From assembly GCF_014762765.1 (NCBI RefSeq), contig NZ_JABURH010000197.1, positions 1 through 39,137 of the forward strand: a stretch of DNA of 39,137 nt, in the 5' to 3' direction. The notes under the pieces were generated by a model. That model was not told the DNA's origin. It saw only the letters and a list, made by a program, of their open reading frames with translations, and did no database searches. Position numbers and translations under genes: made by a program. Numbering within the stretch: the first letter of the stretch is position 1; each line of letters opens with the position of its first letter. Below, in pieces: positions 17,501-25,000 of this stretch. Origin of the DNA: Alcanivorax sp. Lineage in GTDB: Bacteria > Pseudomonadota > Gammaproteobacteria > Pseudomonadales > Alcanivoracaceae.

Positions 17501-17765
17501 GGTTGTCGACGCTGACTATAGCCACCTTGTTCAACCAAAAATTGCCGCACCTGAACCCGCAGCGGTAATTGATGGCGAGCCAGATGCAGGCGCCCAGCCA
17601 CAGGAAGAGACTGTAGGTCCGGATAGCTTGCAGGAAAAAGAGCAGCCTCTTGAAGAGGCGCCTGTTGCTGAGCCTGAGGCCCCGGTTGAAACCACTTCGG
17701 CAGACGTTGCCGCAGGTGCCGACGAAGAATCGGCAGGTTCCGGTATGGCAGAAGGGGGAATCTGA
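14532..17765 (+). CDS. Large TPR lipoprotein with acidic/proline-rich tail (GltD/AgmU-like)
   Basis: 1077 aa. A lipoprotein signal with lipobox VLASC (Cys19). After a low-complexity linker, TPR units start near residue 165 (LYKELLEKYPFYERNDQVLY, AYEELGEVEQAIEVMNRI, RRGEFYFMRKKYLDAERAY) and recur through most of the protein, including YbgF-like forms (QGYLSVLRLTD, AAAEYERIERES). Residues from about 1000 to the end are Pro/Glu/Ala-rich, a likely flexible periplasmic tail. It is the largest component of the operon, overlapping the gene before by 4 nt and the gene after by 1 nt. Role inferred: the main periplasmic or outer-membrane scaffold linking motor to surface. Membrane side (inner or outer) is undecided; residue +2 after Cys is Ala-Ser, which does not signal inner-membrane retention. 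Confidence 0.8.
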   Translation: MRRYRFTALGLSLLVLASCASVSEKGTIAQLQKVKLDLTDEKIEGGIEKAMQGYQKFLEETPESAMTPEAMRRLADLKIEKEYGILESPSQPVAQRAPATSTPLDRPESAVIAGHQAVETEQPDVARESQQDFEARTTQMDVPENADASLAVQDGLANKGAEEAIKLYKELLEKYPFYERNDQVLYQMTRAYEELGEVEQAIEVMNRIVADYPDSRVIDEIQFRRGEFYFMRKKYLDAERAYLAIAEMGASSFYYEMALYKLGWTFYKQDMLEEAMNQFVALLDHKINTGYDFANPTDEYEQKRIEDTHRVISLSFSAMGGPEAVVDYFEKYGERSYEVDIYRNLGEHYLEKRRYADAASAYKTFVKLNPYNKVSPHFDMRVIEIYKKGGFPKLVIEANKEFATSYGLKSAYWSHFEVDAFPDVLALLKTNLKELANYYHALYQNKDFAKQRPENFREAQHWYHEFLDSFPRDEESPVMNYQLADLLLENKSFHAAALEYERTAYDYPAHEKASAAGYAAVYTHRENLSSAEKSDKPTIKRDVIRSSLRFADVFPEHDKAALVMGAALEDIFSMKDYPFAVATGRKMLEKFPGASRAQLRSAWLVVAHSSFELAQYADAEQGYLSVLRLTDEGDESRKELTENLAASIYKQGELANQAENYQQAADHFLRLGVAAPSSSLRPAADYDAATALIKLKNWQQSSDVLMAFRGNYPDHKLQPEVTKKLAHVYGESGRLSEAAAEYERIERESEDPTVRQEALKVAADLYIQVGNKNKAVSVYRHYIQSFPEPLEPVVEMHHSIAGILKEKNDIEGYRRELQAIVDADQRAGADRTDRIRYLAGTSALILVEPVFEDYAAIQLTQPLERNLKKKRDAMKAANAAFGRLVDYEIGDVTAAATYYIAEIYYNFSRALLNSERPGGMDELEKEQYEMLLDEQSYPFEEKAIAIHEKNVGLIGVGVYNDWVDKSVKRLAAFVPGRYARFEESSGFVASVVDADYSHLVQPKIAAPEPAAVIDGEPDAGAQPQEETVGPDSLQEKEQPLEEAPVAEPEAPVETTSADVAAGADEESAGSGMAEGGI

Positions 17766-18370
17766 TGCTGAGATATTTCTTCTTGAAAAATAAAAACGCG
17801 TTCGTAGCAGTACTGATTGCGACCTTTCTGTTGGCGGGGTGTGCAACCACGCCAGGAGGTAGTTCTCGCCAGGGTGAGGCGGATATCAGCGAGGATGATG
17901 TTGCGCTTTTTCAGTCGGCCATGATCAAGATTGAGAAGGAAGACTATCAGCAGGGCATTGCGTTGCTTAACGAGCTGACCGGGCGTTCCCGTCAGAGTGC
18001 CGTTCCCTTTATCAACCTTGCCATGGCTTACAAAAAACAGGGTGATAACGACAAGGCTGAAGAAAATCTGCTTTTGGCACTGGAGATCGAACCAAAGAAT
18101 CCTGTAGCGAATAATGAATATGCCATCCTGTTGAGAGAGAGTGGTCGGTTTGATGAATCCCGGGCCTTGTATGAAAAAGTAATTACCTGGTACCCGAATT
18201 TTGCCATGGCCAACCGTAATCTCGGTGTGCTTTGTGATATTTACCTGAGGGATTACTCGTGCGCTCTTGAGGCTTACCGGGCATACAGTGCCTTGTTGCC
18301 TGATGATGAAGATGCCCGGATGTGGGTGTCTGATCTTGAGTGGCGGGTCAAGCAGCAAGGGGGTGGCTGA
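17765..18370 (+). CDS. TPR lipoprotein
   Basis: 201 aa. Lipobox LLAGC (Cys26) after a hydrophobic stretch, then three or so TPRs (ALFQSAMIKIEKEDYQQGIA; FINLAMAYKKQGDNDKAEEN; NNEYAILLRESGRFDESRAL). The repeat pattern is like that of PilF/PilW-type pilotin lipoproteins, which assist outer-membrane assembly, but here the gene is locked in the motor operon by 1-nt TGATG overlaps on both sides. Probably a pilotin-like or scaffold subunit of the same machine. Confidence 0.8.
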   Translation: MLRYFFLKNKNAFVAVLIATFLLAGCATTPGGSSRQGEADISEDDVALFQSAMIKIEKEDYQQGIALLNELTGRSRQSAVPFINLAMAYKKQGDNDKAEENLLLALEIEPKNPVANNEYAILLRESGRFDESRALYEKVITWYPNFAMANRNLGVLCDIYLRDYSCALEAYRAYSALLPDDEDARMWVSDLEWRVKQQGGG

Positions 18371-18654
18371 TGCGATATTTTCATGCGCTTTTTCTTGTCG
18401 TCCTGGTTATGCCTTTATTGGCTAATGCTGAGGAAGGGAAGGGAAATGACGATGAGGCAAAGATGATTTCGGGGATGTCGGTCCTCGGTAACAAGGATGC
18501 TCCAAAATCATTGTATATCGTTCCCTGGAAGAGTTCTGAAATTGGTGTGGAGACTGACTTGACATCAAGTCTTCTGGACGAAGAGATGGTGCCGGTGGAT
18601 AAGCCGGTATTTATGAGAGAGCTGGATTTTTACCAGGTCAGTACTGAGAAATAA
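18370..18654 (+). CDS. Small conserved-looking periplasmic protein
   Basis: 94 aa. The ATG at 18370 is chosen because it overlaps the previous stop (TGATG) and starts a good signal peptide (1-19, ending LLANA); the longer reading adds ten residues that spoil it. The mature part is about 75 aa, acidic, with a central VLGNKDAPKSLYIVPWKSSE segment and an ending VFMRELDFYQVSTEK. I recognise no family. Its fixed place between the TPR lipoprotein and the ExbB gene suggests it is a dedicated component, for example a periplasmic cap of the motor or an assembly factor. Confidence 0.7.
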   Translation: MRYFHALFLVVLVMPLLANAEEGKGNDDEAKMISGMSVLGNKDAPKSLYIVPWKSSEIGVETDLTSSLLDEEMVPVDKPVFMRELDFYQVSTEK

Positions 18655-18687
18655 AACTCAAGCGATTATCTGAGGAAGAGTGAAACC

Positions 18688-19407
18688 ATGAATGTGATCA
18701 TAAAATTTTTCCAGGACGGTGGCTTTTGGATGTACCCGATTCTGGTGGCCGGCATCGTCGGTGGGGCCTTCGCCGTGGAGCGCTTTATCAAGCTGAAGCT
18801 TCTGGAGAGGGCAAATCGTAAATCCTGGGAGGAACTGCACCCTGTTCTGGTGTCGGGTGACTTTGAGCGTGCCAGGGAGATGGTTGAAGGGGACGACTCC
18901 GCCGTTGCGCAACTTCTTTCCATGGGTCTTGAAGTCCAGGGCACAGTCCGTCGCCGTGACGATATCGAGATCGCCATGGAAGAGGCGATGATGGAGATTA
19001 CGCCGCAGCTTCAAGCGCGGACCATCTATATCTCCATGTTCGCCAACATTTCCACTCTACTGGGGCTGCTTGGCACCATTATCGGTTTGATCTCGGCGTT
19101 TGAGGCGGTTGCCAATGCCAATCCGGCGGAAAAATCTGCAATGCTTTCCAGCTCTATTGCCATGGCAATGAATACCACCGCGTTTGGGTTGATGGCGGCG
19201 ATTCCTCTGTTGATTTGCTACAACATGGTTAGCTCAAAGACTGCTGCCATTGTCGGCAGCCTGGAAATGATTTCGGTGAAAATGCTCAAGCTGGTGACCA
19301 CGCTGACAAAGAGAAGCTATCAGCAAAAAGCGACGCAAGAGAATGAGAGTGTAGAGCCTAAAGGGGACGATCCTCTTATCCCGGAGCCCGCCCAGGCGAC
19401 AACCTGA
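18688..19407 (+). CDS. MotA/TolQ/ExbB proton-channel family protein (AglR-like)
   Basis: 239 aa with three membrane helices at about 13-30, 116-140 and 157-180, the TolQ/ExbB layout. Family motifs are present: LLGLLGTIIGLISAF in helix 2 and NTTAFGLMAAIPLLICYN in helix 3, keeping the Thr residues and Ala-Ile-Pro turn of the ion pathway. The family makes a pentameric stator around a TolR/ExbD dimer and turns proton flow into motion. Followed after 10 nt by the first ExbD, then a second ExbD and a TonB-like gene. The one-TolQ/two-TolR composition is that of the Myxococcus AglRQS motor, whereas Tol-Pal and ordinary Ton systems also have Pal/TolB or a receptor, absent here. Confidence 0.92.
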   Translation: MNVIIKFFQDGGFWMYPILVAGIVGGAFAVERFIKLKLLERANRKSWEELHPVLVSGDFERAREMVEGDDSAVAQLLSMGLEVQGTVRRRDDIEIAMEEAMMEITPQLQARTIYISMFANISTLLGLLGTIIGLISAFEAVANANPAEKSAMLSSSIAMAMNTTAFGLMAAIPLLICYNMVSSKTAAIVGSLEMISVKMLKLVTTLTKRSYQQKATQENESVEPKGDDPLIPEPAQATT

Positions 19408-19417
19408 GTTCTGAATA

Positions 19418-19903
19418 ATGCGAAGAAAAAAGCATCTGAAGCTACAAGAAGAAGTCGAGCTGGATGTCACTTCTTTCATGAACCTGATGGTGGTGCTGAT
19501 TCCCTTCCTGTTGGCGACTGCGGTTTTTTCCCAGGTCACTATTCAGGAATTGAATGTGCCTTCGCCTGGCGTGGGTGGTGCAACGCCGGATAAGCCATTG
19601 GTCACGATTGAGGTGATGGTCAGAAAAGAGTCAATTGAAATCAGTAATGGCAAGGTTATTACAAATCGCTTTCCTAAAGAGGAGGGTGAGTATGATCTTG
19701 AGGCCCTGACGGGGGCGCTTCTGAATCTCAAGGAGCAGTACCCTGACAAAGAGGATGCCACCGTGCTGCTTGAGCCTGATATCGAATATAACGACATGAT
19801 TGCTGTGATGGATACCGTCAAGTTCCATGATGTCGCCAGCGAGGATGGTGAGGATCAGTCCCAGGTGCTTTTCCCTGAAATTTCCATTGGGGATGCTCCA
19901 TGA
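19418..19903 (+). CDS. ExbD/TolR family protein 1, with Asn at the proton-carrying Asp position
   Basis: 161 aa. A short cytoplasmic N-terminus, one membrane helix (about 19-38) and a periplasmic domain, as in ExbD/TolR. The helix begins ELDVTSFMNLMVVLIPFLL. Aligned with the family signature (NVTPFIDVMLVLLIIF), the essential Asp falls on Asn22 (codon AAC at 19481-19483); an Asp is present six residues earlier (Asp16) outside the usual position. The gene overlaps the second ExbD by 4 nt. The motor may thus have one protonatable and one neutral subunit. The periplasmic part is short with acidic stretches. Confidence 0.88.
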   Translation: MRRKKHLKLQEEVELDVTSFMNLMVVLIPFLLATAVFSQVTIQELNVPSPGVGGATPDKPLVTIEVMVRKESIEISNGKVITNRFPKEEGEYDLEALTGALLNLKEQYPDKEDATVLLEPDIEYNDMIAVMDTVKFHDVASEDGEDQSQVLFPEISIGDAP

Positions 19904-20385
19904 GAAATCCGAGAAGAATGCGCAGGCTGGCGAGTTTGACAGAAAGGCCCGCAGGCTCCCTCAGTCTGACATCGTTGATGGATATTTTTACCATCCTGTT
20001 GCTGTACCTGCTGGTGAACCAGTCAGACAGCACCCCTCTGGAACCGCCGAAAGATATTCGGCTGCCAAGCTCTATTGTCGAAACCAAGCCACGAGAAAGC
20101 CTGGTGGTTTCCGTAAGCGGTGATCAGGTGCTGGTGAAGGGTGAGGCTGTTGTCTCCATGGCTGATGTGATTGCCAATAGTGGTGACGTTATTGAGCCCA
20201 TACGGTCACGGATGGAGAGTATCCGAAAAAACTCGGTTGGTGAGGGGGATGAGGCCGATGCACGTAATACGGAAGTGACGATCATGGCAGATCGTGGCGT
20301 TCATTACAGTGCATTGAAGCGAATTATGGCCTCTTGTACGGCTGCCGGTTACAACAAGATTTCTCTGGCGGTCAATCAAAAATAA
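19900..20385 (+). CDS. ExbD/TolR family protein 2 with canonical Asp
   Basis: 161 aa. A basic cytoplasmic start (MRNPRRMRRL), one membrane helix (about 22-39) and a periplasmic domain ending in the usual TolR-like strand-helix pattern (VTIMADRGVHYSALKRIMASC). The helix reads SLTSLMDIFTILLLYLL, so the proton-carrying Asp is kept (Asp28, codon at 19981-19983). Overlaps the first ExbD by 4 nt (ATGA), implying coupled and matched synthesis, as expected for a heterodimeric rotor. The following AgmX-type gene starts 21 nt later. Confidence 0.9.
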   Translation: MRNPRRMRRLASLTERPAGSLSLTSLMDIFTILLLYLLVNQSDSTPLEPPKDIRLPSSIVETKPRESLVVSVSGDQVLVKGEAVVSMADVIANSGDVIEPIRSRMESIRKNSVGEGDEADARNTEVTIMADRGVHYSALKRIMASCTAAGYNKISLAVNQK

Positions 20386-20406
20386 TCTTTATGTTGGCAT
20401 GATCCT

Positions 20407-21789
20407 GTGAATACATCTTTGGCACAGCGACAGCAGGTGTTGATAGAGCAGATCGAGGGCGAAGAAACTGCGCTTGCCGATCTCCAGATACGCCTGCATA
20501 CAGTTGAATCCGAGCTGACGGATATGGCGCCGCAGCGTCAGAAATTTCAGTTGCTGGGCGTGATTTGCGAGTCACTGGACCAATTGAGCGAAATGGGGGC
20601 GGCTTCGCTGTTCTGGGGAGATGATGCATCTCCCGCAGATCATGAGCAGCAGCTCTCTCGCAGTCGTGAGCTCGCCAGCGCCTTTAATAATGAGTTCGAT
20701 AACCTTGAGGCCGGCAAGACTGAGATTCAGCAACAGATTGCTCAGGCTGAAGAAAGGCTTGGTGAGCTTGATTATCACCTGGCGGAAGTGACTGAGGAGC
20801 TGGAGAACGCCCAGTACGATTTTGTCATTGAGCGCGAAGCGGACGATGAAAAACTCTTCCGTGCCGGCATTATGCCCTGGTCCCGCTCCGATGAAGACCG
20901 CAAGCGCCAGCGCAAGGTTCTGCTTTGTTCCCTGGCGGTGATGGTGATTGTGGGCCTTGTCCCCGGTATCTGGGAATTGCCGCCGCCGGATCCGAATCGC
21001 AAGATCGAGGTTCCGGAGCGTCTGGCCCGTATGGTCAAGAAGAAGGTGGCGCCAGAACCGGTTCAGAAGCGTGAGCAGCCCAAGAAGGAAGAGAAGAAGG
21101 ATGCTTCCAAGGTGGCTGAAAAGCCCAAACCCGAAGAAGTGCAGAAGGCGCGTACCAAGGCAAAGTCCAAAGGGGTCCTGGCACACAGCGATATGTTCTC
21201 GGATCTGACCGAGGACGCGGTATTGTCGAATCTGGGGGCTGATGCCCGGATTTCCGGTAGCCAGTCCAAGGGCGCAGCGCAAAGCAGTGGGGCCAAGGGC
21301 TCGCGCGCACTTATCACCGCATCTACATCAGCCAGTGGTGGTGTTGCTGCCGTGGCTTCGGTAAGTCGTGGCGGTGTTGGTAGCGGCAGTGGTAGTGCGA
21401 TTGCCGGTAGCGGCGTTTCTGTAGGGGCGGTGAAGAGTGAGGTGGCAGCCAGTGTCAGCAAATCTTCCCGGCCTGTCAGCAAGGGCGCAGGGCCGTCCCG
21501 TACGGATGAAGAAATCCAGATCGTATTCGATCGCCACAAGTCTGCGCTTTACCGTATCTATAACCGTCAGCTGCGGAATGATCCCAGTCTGCGCGGCAAG
21601 ATGGTGCTGGAACTGGTGATTGAGCCGGACGGCTCGGTGTCGTCCTGTCGGGTGAAATCCACGGATATGGATTCGCCGACATTGTCTTCAGGGATTGTGT
21701 CCCGTGTAAAAATGTTCAATTTCGGGGCCAAGGAAGGGGTGCCGACTACGAAGATTCTTTATCCGATTGACTTCCTGCCTGCGGGTTAG
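20407..21789 (+). CDS. TonB-like energy transducer with AgmX/PglI C-terminal domain
   Basis: 460 aa from a GTG at 20407; no ATG or TTG is in frame back to a stop at 20383. Residues 1-168 are cytoplasmic and strongly helical/coiled coil, then one membrane helix (170-189), a Pro/Lys/Glu-rich stretch (190-256, as in TonB), a long Ser/Gly/Ala linker (280-365) and a C-terminal domain at 366-459. That domain (IQIVFDRHKSALYRIYNRQL, KMVLELVIEPDGSVSSCRV, VSRVKMFNFGAKEG, YPIDF) matches the AgmX/PglI type, a TonB-fold relative. Such proteins carry motion from a TolQR motor across the periplasm in Myxococcus gliding. A coiled-coil cytoplasmic half is unusual for TonB and may contact a cytoplasmic partner. 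Last gene of the operon. Confidence 0.88.
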   Translation: MNTSLAQRQQVLIEQIEGEETALADLQIRLHTVESELTDMAPQRQKFQLLGVICESLDQLSEMGAASLFWGDDASPADHEQQLSRSRELASAFNNEFDNLEAGKTEIQQQIAQAEERLGELDYHLAEVTEELENAQYDFVIEREADDEKLFRAGIMPWSRSDEDRKRQRKVLLCSLAVMVIVGLVPGIWELPPPDPNRKIEVPERLARMVKKKVAPEPVQKREQPKKEEKKDASKVAEKPKPEEVQKARTKAKSKGVLAHSDMFSDLTEDAVLSNLGADARISGSQSKGAAQSSGAKGSRALITASTSASGGVAAVASVSRGGVGSGSGSAIAGSGVSVGAVKSEVAASVSKSSRPVSKGAGPSRTDEEIQIVFDRHKSALYRIYNRQLRNDPSLRGKMVLELVIEPDGSVSSCRVKSTDMDSPTLSSGIVSRVKMFNFGAKEGVPTTKILYPIDFLPAG

Positions 21790-21795
21790 GGGCTC

Positions 21796-21824
21796 CCCGG
21801 CACGGCTGTTTGGGCCGTGCCGGG
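21796..21824 (+). terminator. Hairpin after the motor operon
   Basis: An 11-bp perfect GC-rich stem (21796-21806 with 21814-21824) and 7-nt loop begin 7 nt after the AgmX-type stop. It lacks a clear T-run, so it is either a weak intrinsic terminator or an mRNA-end stabiliser. Readthrough into the giant DUF11 gene is possible. Confidence 0.65.
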
Positions 21825-22034
21825 AGTCATGATTTCCGCTGATGCCGGGTTCTCTGGCGTCACGATAAGCATCTTATTGCATTTTAATAAGAGTCCGCGA
21901 TAAATGATTGTTTCTTCTGGATAATTGCGTGTCACTTCACGGTATTACCAGTAGCTTTTTCCTAGACTCGATTGCCACTTTGGTTTTTTCGTACCAAACA
22001 CTTATAAGAACTAAAGACTGATAGGGTCATCGCG
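21825..22034 (+). promoter_or_regulatory. AT-rich leader/promoter region of the giant DUF11 gene
   Basis: About 210 bp, AT-rich compared with flanking coding DNA. It holds a 7-bp inverted repeat with 7-nt spacer (TCTTATT 21872-21878, AATAAGA 21886-21892), and a TATAAG near 22012 that could be a -10. No clear -35 or known operator is seen. The gene appears to start with TTG after a weak TAGGGT ribosome site. Confidence 0.35.
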
Positions 22035-25000
22035 TTGAAAAGAGAGTCTTTCCGGGGAAGGCCGCCCGCTGGGGGGGCGCTGTGCACGCAGCGTATAGCC
22101 ACCATCGTCGCGCAGGTTTTTGCCGTCATATTGTTGCTGGGGACCTCCGGTATTGCCGAGGCGGTTCAGTACAATTGCTCCGACTACCCATTGATCAATG
22201 GTTTTCATGTCATTGATGGTGCGGTACCGACGACCCCTCCCTCTCCGCCATCTTCTCCGGCGCCGGACAACATCAAGATTGATGTGAATTGCCGGATCCA
22301 GAATTACCCGCAAGGGTATCCCGGTGGCTTCAATACCAACTTCAGCTTTGATAACAATGATCCGACCCCTTATCTGGTGATCTTCGACAATGTTTTCCAC
22401 ACCGGGAACATGTCGTGTAACACCGTGGCGGAGCACAAGATCTGGTTCACCAATGGCTCCTCCAGCAAGATCCTTGGTGGTAGCTGTCAGAATCTGCTGA
22501 TCCCTGTCGAGATGATCGACAAGCGAGCGCTTGAAGGCCCTGGAGGAAACGAGATTACCTCGGCCACAGTTGGCGTTCCCTTTACCTACAATCTGACCAT
22601 TCCGGTGCTGTTCGATGCCGGTTCTGGCACGGTTATCAACGGCGAGGGCTCCCTTAACGACGTTCACGATATCTCCGTCCGGGACGACATTTCGTCTGCC
22701 GCTCTGGGGGTGGACCTGACCTACCTGGGGCATACGGTTACCCGAGAAAGCAACGGCGCTCCGGTGGCTCACAACTTCAGCAATGTGGGTGGCCTGCTTA
22801 CCTTTGACAACTTTCAGCCCAATATCTTGCCGGCTGGTGAGCAGATCATTATCGAGATCGAGGTGGTGCTGGAAGACACCGCGCTGAACGCTCCAGGGTC
22901 TGCTTTCATCAATGTGGCAGAGTGGGAGTTTGGTCGCTTTATTGACGGCATTTTCTATGACCCTCTGCCCGGGGAGAACGGTCGGGCTGAACTGGTAACG
23001 ATTTCCGAGCCCGAGCTGGTGCTGGACAAGAATACCGATGCCACCGCCGTCAACTTTACGGATACCCCTGCTTATACTCTCGATGTTCAGAATGTGGGCG
23101 GGTTTGATGCCTGGGGTATCACGGTGGAGGATGAGCTCCCCACAGGCATGTGCCTGACCGACCCTTCTGCCAGTGTTACTGCGTCCGTGCTGGCCACGGA
23201 TGGCAGCACGGTGGTGCGTACCCTGGATCCTCTGGCCGGGGATTTCACCGTCAGCTACGACGCCGGCACCTGTCTGCTGACGGTGACCTTGAACGATTCT
23301 GCGGGGGCGATAGCACCGGATCAGCATCTGCTTCTCAGCTACGACAGTCAGCTTGATCCCATTGGCAGCCCGGATGAGGCCAGTGATGGCGACACGCTGA
23401 CCAACGTGGCAGCCGCCACCCAGTGGTTCAATGACAGTAGCGCCAATGCCTCCCGGGTTGAATTTACTGCTCCACGTTCTGACGGCACCCCCGGGGTCAC
23501 GGATAATCAGGATGCCGAATCAGTGACGGCAGGATTGTCCGGTTATTATTTCGAAAAAACGGTCGTCAATCTGGTGACAGGTGCATCGCCTGCCTTTACG
23601 GCGGCTTCCGGTGATCGCCTTCGTTACCGTCTGCGGCTGTTTAACCTGGATCAGGTAATCAATGACATCAGCATCAGCGACCTGATTGATGTGGCTGGTC
23701 TGGATGCGTCGTCATTGGTGATAACCAGCTGCCCGGTACTGGCAAGCTGTTCTTTCGATGCTGGCACCGGGTTGCTCTCCGTTGATGGTAATCCTGTTCT
23801 GGATGCGGCAGCCGGCACCGACTTGATGGTCGAGTATGAAGTGGATGTGCTGGGCGGGCTGCCTGACGGCACCCTGATCAGTAACCAGGCCGACCTGAGC
23901 GCCACTGATGGTCTGGGCGATCCCTTCCTGACGCAAAGTGATGACCCCAACGTGAATGGTGTCTCCGATCCCGAAGTAGACGGAGATGAGGATCCTACAG
24001 TCGTTCAGGTGGTGGCACCCGGTCCGTTGAGCAAGGCCAACCCGCCGCAGACTGAAGTGGCCATTGGTGAGCAGTTCACCTATCGGGTCACGGTACCGGA
24101 AACCCCGGATGCCTCGCCATTGTTTGACGTACGTATCCTCGACAACCTGGCTGCTTCCGGTGTGGATCTGGGATTTGTCGGCGCCACCGTGGTATCTGGC
24201 GGTACCTGGTCCCTGACCAATACAGGCACGGCAAGCAATCTGGTGATCGAGGATCTGTCCACCGGCATCGATATTCCGGCCGGAGGCCAGGCCGTTATTG
24301 ATATCACCGTGGAGCTGCTCAATACCGTCAACAACCAGAGCGGCGATACGTTCAGCAATACCGCCGCTTATACGTTCAATCGTGCCAATGGCAACCCGGC
24401 TTTACAGGTCAGTGGACCCGCAGGTCCCAATGACACTACGCCACCTCTGACGGTGGTGGAACCGGCTCTGGCCATCAGCAAGACCGTCGCCAATGTGACC
24501 ACAGGCAAGTCACCCACGGATCCGGCCAGCGGTGGTGATGTACTCGAATATACGCTGACCATGCCCAACAGTGGCACTTCCGTGGCCAATGACGCCACCA
24601 TCACCGATACCCTGCCTGCCGGGCTGACCCTGGTGCCGGGATCGGCGTCGGCAACTATCGGCGGTGTGCCGGTTGCCGGTTTTGTCGCCGCGCCCACAGA
24701 CGCTGGCAGCGGGGTATTGATCTGGGGGGATGACAACGGCGATGACAGCCTGGATATTCCCGTGGGGCAGTCGCTGGAACTGACCTACCGGGTCAATGTG
24801 GCTGATGCCTCCATTGCCAGTTTCGACAATAGTGCGGTGGTCGAGTGGACGTCCCTGCAGGGAGACAGCAACGCAGAGCGCAGCGGTGCCGGCTGCCCGA
24901 ATATTGCGCAGCCGGATGATTACTGTGCCGGCCCTGCAACGGCCACGATCACCACGGTAGATACCAACGCGCTGGCCAAGACGGTGGTGGCTGACAGCTG

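Noticed and set aside
18688-21789. Iron-siderophore TonB-ExbB-ExbD system or Tol-Pal
   Set aside because: Two ExbD genes, an AgmX/PglI C-terminal domain and TPR lipoproteins in the operon, with no receptor, TolB or Pal, fit the Agl/Glt type better.
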